A stretch of 64,000 bases of DNA from Amycolatopsis sp. NBRC 101858 (GTDB lineage: Bacteria > Actinomycetota > Actinomycetes > Mycobacteriales > Pseudonocardiaceae). The DNA lies in contig NZ_BSTD01000001.1 in NCBI RefSeq assembly GCF_030269325.1, positions 1,752,681 through 1,816,680 on the forward strand, read 5' to 3'. The notes under the pieces are model-generated. The model did no database searches. It had not been told where the DNA came from and worked only from the letters and a program-made list of their open reading frames with translations. Position numbers and translations under genes: made by a program. Of this stretch, positions 34,787 to 43,859 are shown in pieces. Each line of letters opens with the position of its first letter. The first letter of the stretch is position 1.

Positions 34787-35770
34787 ATGTCGCACGCGAT
34801 CCAGGCCGAGGGCCTGGTCAAACACTTCGGGGACACCAAGGCGCTCGACGGGGTGGACCTCGAGGTCCCGTTCGGGCAGGTCGTGGGGGTGCTCGGGCCG
34901 AACGGCGCGGGCAAGACGACCGCCGTCCGCATCCTGGCGACGCTGATGAAACCGGACGCCGGGAGAGCCACCGTCGGGGGCTTCGACGTCGTCAAGGACC
35001 CGGTGCGGGTCCGCAGCCTGATCGGGCTGACCGGGCAGTACGCGTCGGTCGACGAGGACCTCAACGGCATCGAGAACCTCGTCCTCATCGGCCGGCTGTA
35101 CGGCCACTCCCGCGCCCGGTCGAAGGCCCGCGCCGCCGAGCTGATCGACCGGTTCGAGCTGACCAAGGCGGCCAAGCGGCCGGTCCGGACGTACTCCGGC
35201 GGCATGCGGCGGCGGATCGACCTGGCCGCCAGCCTCGTCGGCGGGCCCGAGGTGCTCTACCTCGACGAGCCGACCACCGGGCTCGACCCGCACGCCCGCA
35301 ACGAGGTCTGGGACGTCGTCCGCACGCTCGTCGCCGACGGCGCGACGGTGCTGCTGACCACGCAGTACCTGGAAGAGGCCGACCAGCTGGCCGACAAGAT
35401 CACCGTGTTCGACCACGGCCGCGTCGTCGCCGACGGCCGCGCCGACGAGCTGAAGCGCCGCGTCGGCGGGCAGACGCTGCAGGTCCGGCCGACCCAGCTG
35501 TCCGACATGGACGCCGTCAACCGGATCCTCGGTGACCTCACCGGCGTGCACCCGACCCGCGACAACGCGACCGGGCTGCTCACCGCGCCGGTCAGCGACC
35601 CGGTGCTGCTGTCCACTTTGGTCCGCAAGCTGGACGAAGCCGGGATCACCGCGGACGAGCTGGCGCTGCGGCTGCCCAGCCTCGACGAGGTGTTCCTCGC
35701 CCTGACCGGGCACCCGGCCGAAGAATCCACCGAAGACACCACCCGCGACCTCGAAGGGAGCCTGGCATGA
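34787..35770 (+). CDS. DrrA-like ABC transporter ATP-binding protein
   Basis: The 327-residue ATPase belongs to the daunorubicin-resistance (DrrA) family of exporters. It has Walker A GPNGAGKTTAV near residue 39, Q-loop GLTGQYASVDEDLNG, signature YSGGMRRR, Walker B VLYLDEPTTGLD and switch region LLTTQYLEEAD. The C-terminal GRADELKRRVGGQTL and PSLDEVFLALTGHP blocks are DrrA-specific. The ATG follows AAGGAGG, preferred to an in-frame start further upstream. The permease start overlaps its stop (ATGA). Confidence 0.93.
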   Translation: MSHAIQAEGLVKHFGDTKALDGVDLEVPFGQVVGVLGPNGAGKTTAVRILATLMKPDAGRATVGGFDVVKDPVRVRSLIGLTGQYASVDEDLNGIENLVLIGRLYGHSRARSKARAAELIDRFELTKAAKRPVRTYSGGMRRRIDLAASLVGGPEVLYLDEPTTGLDPHARNEVWDVVRTLVADGATVLLTTQYLEEADQLADKITVFDHGRVVADGRADELKRRVGGQTLQVRPTQLSDMDAVNRILGDLTGVHPTRDNATGLLTAPVSDPVLLSTLVRKLDEAGITADELALRLPSLDEVFLALTGHPAEESTEDTTRDLEGSLA

Positions 35771-36573
35771 CGACGCTGGCGCTCGACCGCCCGGCCCCGC
35801 CGCGGCACATCAGCCCCGCCAAGGGTTTCCAGCACGCGCTTTCGCTGGCCTGGCGCGGCATCCTGAAGATCCGCAAGAACCCGGAGCAGCTGGCCGACGT
35901 CACGCTGATGCCGATCATCTTCCTGGTGATGTTCGTGTACCTGTTCGGTGGCGCGCTGTCCGGGTCGACCGACGCCTACCTGCAGATGGTCGTGCCCGGC
36001 ATCATCGTGATGAACATCCTGCAGGCCTGCCTCACGGTCGGCACGAACCTCAACACCGACATCACCAAGGGCGTGTTCGACCGGTTCCGCAGCATGCCGA
36101 TCGCCCGGTCGGCACCGCTGATCGGCGCGGTGCTCGCCGACGTCGTGCGCTACTTCGTCTGCCTGACCGTGCTGATGGTCGTCGCGACGATCATGGGCTA
36201 CCGGATCGCGACCAGCCCCGGCGAGTTCATCGTGGCGATCCTGCTCGCGGTGGCGTTCGGGCTCTGCTTCTGCTGGGGCTCGGTGTTCGTCGGCATGATC
36301 ATGAAGTCGCCGGGCGCGGCGACGGCACTGATGTTCGTCTTCATCATGCCGCTGACCTTCGGCAGCAACGTGTTCGTCAGCACGAGCACCATGCCGGGCT
36401 GGCTGAAGGCGTGGGCGGACATCAGCCCGGTGAGCCTGATGGCGAACGCGCTGCGCGGCCTGATGAACGGCGGCGCCGTCGCCGGTCCGCTGGCCGGGGC
36501 GCTCACCTGGATGGCAGGCGCGGTGATCGTGTTCTTCCCGCTGGCCACCTGGGCCTACCGCCGGCGGGTCTGA
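35767..36573 (+). CDS. DrrB-like ABC-2 type permease
   Basis: The 268-residue protein has six membrane helices of the ABC-2 type and the DrrB pattern: MPIIFLVMFVYLFGGALSGS, VPGIIVMNILQACLTVG, KGVFDRFRSMPIARSAPLIG and GSNVFVSTSTMPGWLKAWAD. With the upstream ATPase it forms an exporter for a hydrophobic compound, possibly a drug or self-made metabolite. The substrate is unknown. A strong hairpin separates it from the convergent regulator. Confidence 0.92.
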   Translation: MTTLALDRPAPPRHISPAKGFQHALSLAWRGILKIRKNPEQLADVTLMPIIFLVMFVYLFGGALSGSTDAYLQMVVPGIIVMNILQACLTVGTNLNTDITKGVFDRFRSMPIARSAPLIGAVLADVVRYFVCLTVLMVVATIMGYRIATSPGEFIVAILLAVAFGLCFCWGSVFVGMIMKSPGAATALMFVFIMPLTFGSNVFVSTSTMPGWLKAWADISPVSLMANALRGLMNGGAVAGPLAGALTWMAGAVIVFFPLATWAYRRRV

Positions 36574-36611
36574 AAGGCGCCGACGCACGGGGGTGAGTCG
36601 CGCCAGGGGGA

Positions 36612-36647
36612 GCTGAAGGGGACGTCCGAACGGGCGTCCCCTTCAGC
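36612..36647. terminator. Perfect hairpin between the DrrB and SARP genes
   Basis: GCTGAAGGGGACG (36612-36624) pairs with CGTCCCCTTCAGC (36635-36647) around a 10-nt loop. The right arm overlaps the last codons of the regulator gene. There is no T tract, but the 13-bp stem between convergent genes suggests bidirectional termination. Confidence 0.75.
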
Positions 36648-39600
36648 CTATCGCGGCGTAGACCTCGGCGATGACGTCCTCTTTGGACATCGCGCGCACC
36701 GTCGCGACCAGTTCTTCGTACCGCGCGTCGGAAAGCTCCGCGCGCAGCCGGGTGATCAGCTCGCGCACCTCCGGGCTGCCGAGGTCGAACCGGCCGCGGA
36801 TCCGGGCCGACGTACCCAGTACGCGTGCCGCTTCCTCCGGCCGGCCCTGCTGGCCGCGGACCATCGCCAGCAGTTCCACGGCGCTGGCGAGATCCGGCAT
36901 GTCCCCGCGGTCGCGGGTCGCGAGGATGGCCTTGACCACGTGCGCCTCCGCCTCCTCGGGCCGGTGCTCGGCCAGCGCGAGCCGCCCTTCGAACGCGCTG
37001 ATCCACTCCACGCCCATGCCTTCGGGGAACGCGACCTCCCACGTCAGCGACTGGAGCCCGGCGAGCGCCGCGCGCGCGTCGGCCGGCCGCCCGTCACGCA
37101 GGCACAGCTCGATCCGGCCGAACAGCAGGATCGCCCGCAGCTGCGGGTTCTCGAACCCCTGCCCGTAGCGCTCGGCGGCCTCCTGGTCGCGCCAGGCCCC
37201 CGCCATGTCCCCGAGGCGGGCGCGTTCGACGGCCAGGCGCCACCAGTGCTGGACGATGTCCTCGTGCGAGCGCAGCTCCATCGACAGCGCCAGGCCCTGC
37301 TGGTAGACCTCGATCGCGCTCTCGCCGTCGCCGGCCTGGGACAGCGCGTTCGCCTTGAAGCTCAACGTCATCGCCGTGCCCCAGCGGTCGCCGACCTCGA
37401 CGAAGCCCGCGTGCGCCAGGTCCCGGGCCCGGTCCGCGCCCTCGATGTCCCCCGTGTCGTCGAGCAGGAAGCTCTCGACCCAGTAGCCGCCCGAGCGGGT
37501 CCAGACGTCGTCGTCGGCCTGCGCGCGGTGCACTTCGCGCATCGCCAGCTCGTGGTCGCCGCCGAGGAACGCCAGCATCGGCAGCGCCACCGACAGCCCC
37601 GGGTACTTGCCCACCGCGCCGGTGCGGACGCACTCGTCGACCAGCTCCCGGACGCCGTCGAGCGGCAACCGGGACGGCACCTGGTGGAACAGCCGCGAAA
37701 TCGCGCGGTAGGCGGCCAGGACGTCCGGCGGCAGCCGGTCGCCGAACGCGAGCACCGAGTCGATGAACTCCTCGGCCCGCTCCCCCTGCCCGAGGATCGT
37801 GTAGTACCAGAACATCCCGTTGAGCAGCCGCACCGACGTGTCCACATCGGACATCTCGATCGCCACGCGCAGGGCGCCGGTCAGGTTGGCCGATTCGGTC
37901 TCGTAGGCGTCGATCGCGGCCAGCTGCGCGCCGGTGCGCAGCAGCGGTTCCGAGCGTTCGGCCAGGTCGACGTAGTAGCCGGCCATCACCTGCTGGAACG
38001 CGTCCCGCTCGCCGGACTCGGCGAGCCGTTCGCCGGCGTAGGCCCGCAGGGTCTCCAGCATCCGGTACCGCGGTTCGCCGTCGCGGTTCACGGTGTCCAC
38101 TATGGACTTCTCGACGAGCGTGCCGAGCACGTACGGGACGTCGGCGGCGGGCAGCAGCCCGTCCGCGCAGACGTGCTCGACGGCACTCATCGGCACGCTG
38201 CTGGGGAACACCGCGAGGCGCCGCGCGAGCACCAGCTCCGGCTCGGTGAGCAGGTCCCAGCTCCATTCGACGACCGCGCGCAGGGTGCGCTGCCGCGGCA
38301 GCGCGGTGCGGCTGCCCGAGGTCAGCAGCCGGAACCGGTCGTCGAGCCGGGCGGCGATCTGGGCCGTCGTCATCGACCGCAGGCGGGCCGCGGCCAGCTC
38401 GAGGGCGAGCGGCATCCCGTCGAGCCGGCGGCAGATCTGGCCGACGTCGTCCACAGTGGACTCGTCGAGCACGAAGTCCGGCCGGACCGCGCTCGCCCGG
38501 TCGAGGAACAAGCGCGTCGAGTCCAGCTCGGCGGCTTCGGCGGGCGCCGCGCGTTCGGCGGGCACGGGCAGCGGCCCGAGCGGGCAGAGCGCTTCGCCGG
38601 TGATGGCCAGCGGCTCCCGGCTGGTCGCGAGGATCCGCAGCCCGGGCACGCGGCTCAGCAGCTCGTCGGCCAGCGCCGCGGCCGCGTCGATGACGTGCTC
38701 GCAGTTGTCCAGCACCAGCAGCGCTTCGCCGCCGGCCAGCACCTCGACGGCGTGCCAGAGCAGGTCCGGCCGCCGCCGCACCTCGGCGTCGGCACCACGG
38801 ATGTCGCGCACCTCCAGCGCGCCTACCACCGCGCCGACGACGTCGCCGGAGTCGCGGACGCCGGCCAGCGGCACGAACCACACCCGGCCGCGCGCGTGCG
38901 CCGGGTGCCGCGACGCCGCTTCGGTGGCCAGCCGCGTCTTGCCCGCCCCGCCCGGGCCGGCCAGGGTGACCAGCCGGGCGCCGCCGAGCAGCTCGGCCAG
39001 CAGCTTGAGCTCGTCGTCGCGGCCGATGAAGGTGGTCAGCCGGGTCGGCAGCCGGTCGGTGACCGGCGACGGTGGCGCGAACTCGCCGCGCAGCGCGGCG
39101 AGGTGGATCTCCTGCAGCTCGGCCGACGGGTCGACGCCGAGCTGGTCGGCCAGCGTGCGGCGGATCCCGGTGTAGACGGCCAAGGCTTCCGACTGCCGCC
39201 CTGCCGCGCAGAGCGCCCGGATCCGCAGCCCGGCCAGCCGCTCGCGCAACGGGTCGGCGTCGGCCGCGGCGGCCAGGTCGGGGAGGACGTCGGCGTGCTC
39301 ACCCAGCCGGATCAGCGCGTCGAAGCGGTCTTCGGCCGCCTCCGCGCGCAGGTCGGCGAGGCGGCGGGCGGGTGCGGGCGCGAACGGCGCGTCGAGGACG
39401 TCGGCGAGGGCCCCGCCCTGCCACAGCCCGAGCGCCTCGGCCAGCAGTTCGGCCGCGTGGGCGTCCCGGCCCGCGGCGAGCTCGCGGCGGCCGTCGGCGG
39501 CGAGCCGTTCGAAGCGCTCGGCGTCGACGTCTTCGCGGGCCACGGCGAGCCGGTAGCCACCAGGACTCGACTCGACGGCCACCGGCAGTGCCTTGCGCAG

Positions 39601-39807
39601 CCGCGAGACCAGCGACTGCAGGGCGTTGGCGGCGTCGGCGGGCGGTTCGGCACCCCAGAGGCCGTCCACGAGCGCGTCGGCCGGGACGGCGCGCCCGGCG
39701 TCCAGCGCGAGCCTGGCGAGGAGCATGCGGAGGCGGGCTCCGCCGATGTCGATCGGCGTGCCTTCGTCATCGGTCGCCCGCAGCGGGCCCAGCAGCGCGA
39801 CGCGCAT
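36643..39807 (-). CDS. AfsR/SARP-family large transcriptional regulator
   Basis: The 1054-residue protein has three parts. Residues 1-85 form an OmpR-type winged helix starting MRVALLGPL. A bacterial transcriptional activation domain follows to about residue 235 (CAAGRQSEALAVYTGIRRTL). An NB-ARC-type ATPase (GPGGAGKTR near 283, LLVLDNCEHV near 356, TSREPLAI) leads into a long TPR-like C-terminus. Such regulators activate secondary-metabolite or export genes. It faces away from the secreted peptidase gene and toward the DrrAB operon, either of which could be a target; a pathway-specific role is inferred. Confidence 0.9.
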   Translation of the reverse strand: MRVALLGPLRATDDEGTPIDIGGARLRMLLARLALDAGRAVPADALVDGLWGAEPPADAANALQSLVSRLRKALPVAVESSPGGYRLAVAREDVDAERFERLAADGRRELAAGRDAHAAELLAEALGLWQGGALADVLDAPFAPAPARRLADLRAEAAEDRFDALIRLGEHADVLPDLAAAADADPLRERLAGLRIRALCAAGRQSEALAVYTGIRRTLADQLGVDPSAELQEIHLAALRGEFAPPSPVTDRLPTRLTTFIGRDDELKLLAELLGGARLVTLAGPGGAGKTRLATEAASRHPAHARGRVWFVPLAGVRDSGDVVGAVVGALEVRDIRGADAEVRRRPDLLWHAVEVLAGGEALLVLDNCEHVIDAAAALADELLSRVPGLRILATSREPLAITGEALCPLGPLPVPAERAAPAEAAELDSTRLFLDRASAVRPDFVLDESTVDDVGQICRRLDGMPLALELAAARLRSMTTAQIAARLDDRFRLLTSGSRTALPRQRTLRAVVEWSWDLLTEPELVLARRLAVFPSSVPMSAVEHVCADGLLPAADVPYVLGTLVEKSIVDTVNRDGEPRYRMLETLRAYAGERLAESGERDAFQQVMAGYYVDLAERSEPLLRTGAQLAAIDAYETESANLTGALRVAIEMSDVDTSVRLLNGMFWYYTILGQGERAEEFIDSVLAFGDRLPPDVLAAYRAISRLFHQVPSRLPLDGVRELVDECVRTGAVGKYPGLSVALPMLAFLGGDHELAMREVHRAQADDDVWTRSGGYWVESFLLDDTGDIEGADRARDLAHAGFVEVGDRWGTAMTLSFKANALSQAGDGESAIEVYQQGLALSMELRSHEDIVQHWWRLAVERARLGDMAGAWRDQEAAERYGQGFENPQLRAILLFGRIELCLRDGRPADARAALAGLQSLTWEVAFPEGMGVEWISAFEGRLALAEHRPEEAEAHVVKAILATRDRGDMPDLASAVELLAMVRGQQGRPEEAARVLGTSARIRGRFDLGSPEVRELITRLRAELSDARYEELVATVRAMSKEDVIAEVYAAIG

Positions 39808-39971
39808 GTGTCCAGCTTTCCAGACCTCACCTGAGGGCCGGGGGCGGATGCCCGGAGCGGCACCGACGGAAGTGGTGATTATCCGGACAAATGCGACGTA
39901 CGACCGCCCTGCGGCACGTTCGTGGCGATACGTTGCGGTTCTTGGTCCACCCCAGACGGACAGGAGCGTTC

Positions 39972-41405
39972 ATGAGGGGCAAGAAACCGGTCGTGCTGGC
40001 CGCCGCGCTGCTCACCGGCCTCTGCTTGAGCAGTGGGGTCGCGGCCGCCGGCAACGACTGGGGCGGCGCGAAGCCGGGCAGCGACGGCGCCGGCGACAGC
40101 TACTACCCGCAGGACGGCAACGGCGGCTACGACATCGCCGACTACAACCTCAAGGTGAGCTACGACCCCGCGTCGCACCAGCTCAAGGGCGCTCAGGACA
40201 TCTCCGCGCGGGCCACGCAGTCGCTCAGCTCGTTCAACCTCGACCTGCGCGGCCTGACCGTCGACGCGGTCAAGGTCGACGGCCGCGGCGCGAAGTTCAG
40301 CCGGACCGGCGACCACGAGCTGGTCATCACGCCGGCGCGGTCGCTGCGGCGCGGCGAGCACTTCGAGGTCAAGATCGACTACCACGGCGTGCCCGAGCCG
40401 ATCGACGACCCGGTGCTCGGCAACAACGGCTGGCAGTACGCCCAGGCGGGCGGCGCGTTCGTCGCCGGCGAGCCGAGGTCGGCCGCCACCTGGTACCCGG
40501 TCAACGACACCCCGCTCGACAAGGCCACGTTCCACCTCGCGATCACCGTGCCCGACGAGTGGGGTGTGATCGCCAACGGCCGCGAGAAGCCGTCCTTCAA
40601 GGCGCCGGGCGGCACCACGCACGTCTGGGCCGAAGAGACGCCGATCGTGCCGTACATGACGACGGTCGCGATCGACAAGTGGACCTTCGACAGGCAGAAG
40701 CGCAAGGACGGCACGCCGATCGTCAGCGCGTTCGCCCCGGGCGTCCCGGACTCGACGAAGCAGGCCGAGGCGAAACTGCCGGAGATCCTCGACTTCCTCG
40801 AGTCGAAGTTCGGCAAGTACCCGATCGACGCGGCGGGCGGCATCTTCCTCAACGAGCAGATCGGCTTCTCGCTGGAGACGATGAGCCGGCCGATCTACTC
40901 CGCGGGCTGGGCCGGCACGGTGCCGACGATCGTCCACGAGAACGCCCACCAGTGGTACGGCGACTCGGTGGCGGTCGAGCACTGGAAGGACGTCTGCCTC
41001 AACGAGTGCTTCGCGTCGTACGCGACGTGGCTCTGGGACGAGGCGAAGGAGGGCGTCGACCTGAACAAGCAGTACGCGGACGACGTCAAGAAGGCGTCGG
41101 CGAACTTCTGGAACGGCAAGCTGTACGACATGGGCCCCGGCAAGGAGTTCACGTCCGTGTACTCCAAGGGCCCGATGATGCTGCACGCGCTGCGCAACTA
41201 CGTCGGGCAGGCCGCGTTCGACCGGGTCATCAAGACCTGGCCGTCGCTGCACCGGGACGGGAACGCGAGCATGCAGGAGTTCCAGCAGTACACCGAGAAG
41301 GTCGCGCACAAGAACCTCCAGGGGTTCTTCGACGCGTGGGTGTACGGCGCCGGCAAGCCCGCCGACCAGTACCTCTTCCCGGGCGGCCTGAAGCCCGCCG
41401 CCTGA
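39972..41405 (+). CDS. Secreted M1-family metallopeptidase
   Basis: From the ATG preceded by AGGAG the precursor has 477 residues, with a Sec signal peptide ending around AAAGN (residue 25). The zinc motif HENAH is followed after 18 residues by CLNE. Starting SYYPQDGNGGYDIADYNLKV, it is a paralogue of the lipoprotein peptidase at 29 kb, which shares YYPxDGNGGYD and HENAHxWxGDSV. This one lacks a lipobox and should be released. Likely a peptide-degrading exoenzyme. Confidence 0.91.
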   Translation: MRGKKPVVLAAALLTGLCLSSGVAAAGNDWGGAKPGSDGAGDSYYPQDGNGGYDIADYNLKVSYDPASHQLKGAQDISARATQSLSSFNLDLRGLTVDAVKVDGRGAKFSRTGDHELVITPARSLRRGEHFEVKIDYHGVPEPIDDPVLGNNGWQYAQAGGAFVAGEPRSAATWYPVNDTPLDKATFHLAITVPDEWGVIANGREKPSFKAPGGTTHVWAEETPIVPYMTTVAIDKWTFDRQKRKDGTPIVSAFAPGVPDSTKQAEAKLPEILDFLESKFGKYPIDAAGGIFLNEQIGFSLETMSRPIYSAGWAGTVPTIVHENAHQWYGDSVAVEHWKDVCLNECFASYATWLWDEAKEGVDLNKQYADDVKKASANFWNGKLYDMGPGKEFTSVYSKGPMMLHALRNYVGQAAFDRVIKTWPSLHRDGNASMQEFQQYTEKVAHKNLQGFFDAWVYGAGKPADQYLFPGGLKPAA

Positions 41406-41416
41406 GTTTCGTCCTT

Positions 41417-41458
41417 CGTGAAGGCCACCCTGCGGTCGTAGGGTGGCCTTCACGGCGT
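41417..41458 (+). terminator. Rho-independent terminator after the secreted peptidase
   Basis: CGTGAAGGCCACCCT (41417-41431) pairs perfectly with AGGGTGGCCTTCACG (41440-41454) around an 8-nt loop, followed by GCGTTTT. It starts 12 bp after the stop codon. Confidence 0.85.
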
Positions 41459-41472
41459 TTTCGGGAGGGTGC

Positions 41473-42111
41473 ATGGCCAGGGTGCTGGTGACGGGGTTCG
41501 CGCCGTTCGGCGGGGAGCCGGTGAACCCGTCGTGGCAGGCGGTTTCCCTGCTCGGTGCACGCCGGGACGACATCGCCGCGGTGGAACTGCCGTGCGAGTT
41601 CGCCGCGTCACTGCCCGCGCTGCGGGCCGCCGTGGCGGAGCACCGGCCGTCGCTGGTGGTGTGCGTGGGCCAGGCGGGCGGCCGCCTCGACGTGACCCCC
41701 GAGCGCGTCGCGGTCAACCTGATCGACGCCCGCATCCCCGACAACGCGGGCGAGCAGCCGGTGGACGTCCCGGTGGTCCCGGACGGCCCGGCGGCGTACT
41801 TCACGACGTTGCCGGTGAAAGCCTGCGTGGCGGCGATCCGCGCGGCGGGCGTGCCGGCTTCGGTGTCCCACACCGCGGGGACGTACGTGTGCAACCAGGT
41901 CTTCTACGGGCTGATGCACCTGCTGTCGACCCTGCCGGACGTGCGCGGCGGGTTCGTCCACGTCCCGTTCAGCCCCGAGCAGGTGGCGGCCTCCGGCAAG
42001 GCCGCGCCGTCGCTGGGGGTGGACCGCATCGCCGACGCGCTGGAAGCGCTGGTGGACACGGCATCGAAGACGACGGAGGACCTCGCCGTCAGCGCGGGCG
42101 CCGAGCATTGA
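41473..42111 (+). CDS. pcp: Pyroglutamyl-peptidase I
   Basis: The 212-residue cysteine peptidase removes N-terminal pyroglutamate. It begins VLVTGFAPFGGEPVNPSW. The active residues are the Glu in PERVAVNLIDARIPDN near residue 78, the Cys in TAGTYVCNQVFYG near residue 141 and the His in GGFVHVPFSP near residue 163. A GGGAGGG site precedes the ATG. The TTG of the next gene overlaps its stop by 4 bp. Confidence 0.94.
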   Translation: MARVLVTGFAPFGGEPVNPSWQAVSLLGARRDDIAAVELPCEFAASLPALRAAVAEHRPSLVVCVGQAGGRLDVTPERVAVNLIDARIPDNAGEQPVDVPVVPDGPAAYFTTLPVKACVAAIRAAGVPASVSHTAGTYVCNQVFYGLMHLLSTLPDVRGGFVHVPFSPEQVAASGKAAPSLGVDRIADALEALVDTASKTTEDLAVSAGAEH

Positions 42112-42512
42112 GCACGCTGAGAGCCGACCCCCGGGCACTCGTCGCGGTGGGGGTGGCCGGCCTGGTCACCGGCGCCGCCACCGGCCTCTTCTGGCTCGCG
42201 ATGTCCGGCCGCTACGACCGGTTGTGCGACGGCGGCAATCAGATGTGCGCCCTCGGCGTGTGGCTGCTCGCCCTGATCGTCTTCTTCGCGACCGTCGCCG
42301 GGGCATTGCTGCTCACCTGGCTCGCCGTCAGCATGACGCGCCTGTGGCCGAAAGCGCCGATCGTGCTGACCGCCGCGCTGGCACCGCTGGCTTCGGCGGT
42401 CGTCTACAACGTCACGGACGCCCTCGGCGGGTACCGGATCGCTTTGCTGGCCGCGGTTTCCGCGCTTCTGCACGCCGGGGTGGCGAGGGCGGCCCGGGTC
42501 GGCGTCCGCTAG
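42108..42512 (+). CDS. Small four-helix membrane protein
   Basis: Starting at the TTG that overlaps the pcp stop, the product is 134 residues with four hydrophobic helices (LVAVGVAGLVTGAATGLFWL, CALGVWLLALIVFFATVAG, LTAALAPLASAVVYNV, ALLAAVSALLHAGVA). A short Cys-containing loop, DRLCDGGNQMC, joins helices 1 and 2. No family is recognised. Coupling to pcp suggests coexpression only. Its 3' end overlaps the convergent gene by 4 bp. Confidence 0.7.
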   Translation: MSTLRADPRALVAVGVAGLVTGAATGLFWLAMSGRYDRLCDGGNQMCALGVWLLALIVFFATVAGALLLTWLAVSMTRLWPKAPIVLTAALAPLASAVVYNVTDALGGYRIALLAAVSALLHAGVARAARVGVR

Positions 42513-43180
42513 CCGCCGCGGCCGGTGAGCTCCACGAACGACGCCGGACCCGGGACGTTGTGGTGCACCGTCAGATCCGCCGCCCGATCACCGGTCCCCT
42601 CCGGCGTGAAGCTCACGACGAGCGTGCACCGCCGGCCCGGCGCCACCTCGGCGCCGAGGCACGCGCTCGCGTCCACCGTGAACTCCTTGCTGTCCAGCTC
42701 GACCCCGCTGACCCGCAGCGGCCCGGCGCCGACGCTGCGGACCGCCACGGCGCAGTACACCGTCGTGCGCGCCGGGGTCGTCCCGCACGTCACCGACTGC
42801 GGGACCAGCACCGCCGCCGGAGCCGCGTCCGGCACCACCGGGAACGTCGCCGGGCGGCCGCGCACGACGTCGAGCACCGTCACCCCGGTCACCGTCAGGA
42901 CCAGCGCACCGACGGCCAGCAGCACGATCGCGATCGCCTTGATCCCGCGGGCGGCGCTGCCGTCCTTGGCGGTGAACCCGCCGGCCGCCAGCACGGTGAC
43001 CACCAGCGTCGAAACCAGCGTCGCGTTCGGGCCGGCGCCGATCGCCGCCGGGACGAGCGTGCCGAGCAGGGACGCCGCGACCGTGACGGCGAACCCGGTC
43101 CAGGAGAAGCGTTTCGCCTCGCGCAGCCGGCTCCGCACAGTCGGCGCGGTCGGCGCGCGGGGCTTCGTGACGGTGCTCAT
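42509..43180 (-). CDS. Membrane protein with extracellular choice-of-anchor D-like domain
   Basis: From the ATG at 43180 the protein has 223 residues. A cytoplasmic Arg-rich start leads to about three membrane helices (GFAVTVAASLLGTLVPAAIG, TLVSTLVVTVLAAGGF, AIAIVLLAVGALVLTVTGV). The exported C-terminus has an Ig-like fold: LRVSGVELDSKEFTVDAS, APGRRCTLVVSFTPEGTGDR, ADLTVHHN, typical of choice-of-anchor D domains, with paired Cys residues. The function is unknown. Confidence 0.75.
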   Translation of the reverse strand: MSTVTKPRAPTAPTVRSRLREAKRFSWTGFAVTVAASLLGTLVPAAIGAGPNATLVSTLVVTVLAAGGFTAKDGSAARGIKAIAIVLLAVGALVLTVTGVTVLDVVRGRPATFPVVPDAAPAAVLVPQSVTCGTTPARTTVYCAVAVRSVGAGPLRVSGVELDSKEFTVDASACLGAEVAPGRRCTLVVSFTPEGTGDRAADLTVHHNVPGPASFVELTGRGG

Positions 43181-43315
43181 GCAGGTAAGAGCGCCGACCG
43201 GCCCGGGCAGGTACGAGTTTCGCCCGTTCGGCGGCACTCGTGCTGCTGTCGTGATCTGACGCACACCCTCCGCGAATCACCCTGGCGGCCGGCTGAACGG
43301 TGTTTACATGGCGAG

Positions 43316-43405
43316 ATGATCGGGTTCGAAACCGACCTGCGCGGGCAGGCCGTCCCCCTGACGTCGGACGGCGGCGCTACGCACGTGGGGAGGCCGGATG
43401 ACTGA
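43316..43405 (+). CDS. Possible 29-residue upstream ORF
   Basis: ATG at 43316 with a weak GGCGAG in front opens a short frame beginning MIGFETDLRGQ and ending in a TGA that overlaps the first codons of the YbaB-like gene. Such coupling could be regulatory. There is no homology support, so it may be chance. Confidence 0.25.
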   Translation: MIGFETDLRGQAVPLTSDGGATHVGRPDD

Positions 43406-43856
43406 GCAGCCACCGAAACCGGACCGCGAAACGCTCCTGGGCGAGCTGGCCGCGCTGTCGGCGACGGCGACGTCCGCCGACGGCGCCGTCTCGCTGTCGG
43501 TCAACACCGACGGCGTGCTGACCCGGCTGCGGCTCACCGACGCCGTCTCGCGGATGTCGCCGGACGAGATCGCCGACGCCGTGCTGCGGACCTACGTCGA
43601 AGCGCAGCGGGACTCGGCGAAGCGGACCGGACAGCTGCTGGCGCCGCTGGGCAGCGGCGGCTACCTGATGGACCGGCTGCGCTGGCGGGTGCAGTTCGAG
43701 CCGGCACCTCCACCGGCCGTCACGCGGCACGAAGAGCGGACCGACGCGGTGCTGAAGGACCGCTCCGAAGACGTCACGCCGGCCGCACCGCCGCCCGGAC
43801 CGACGGCGGACGACGACTTCTACCGCCAGGGCCCGCGGATGGACCAGGCCTGGTGA
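43398..43856 (+). CDS. YbaB/EbfC-family-like protein
   Basis: The 152-residue protein resembles actinobacterial YbaB/EbfC DNA-binding relatives. The core about residues 10-75 contains ATSADGAVSLSVNTDGVLTRLRL, the beta hairpin of the family, followed by a helical stretch (SPDEIADAVLRTYVEAQRDSA). The C-terminal half is proline-rich and disordered, ending DFYRQGPRMDQAW. Members often sit near ESX/type VII genes, but none is visible here. A GGGAGG site precedes the ATG. Its 3' end is 3 bp from the convergent Hsp70-like gene. Confidence 0.7.
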   Translation: MTEQPPKPDRETLLGELAALSATATSADGAVSLSVNTDGVLTRLRLTDAVSRMSPDEIADAVLRTYVEAQRDSAKRTGQLLAPLGSGGYLMDRLRWRVQFEPAPPPAVTRHEERTDAVLKDRSEDVTPAAPPPGPTADDDFYRQGPRMDQAW

Positions 43857-43859
43857 CGC

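Noticed and set aside
36940..39834. 964-codon open frame opposite the SARP gene
   Set aside because: Antisense shadow of a well-supported AfsR-like protein; composition is unlike a real protein.
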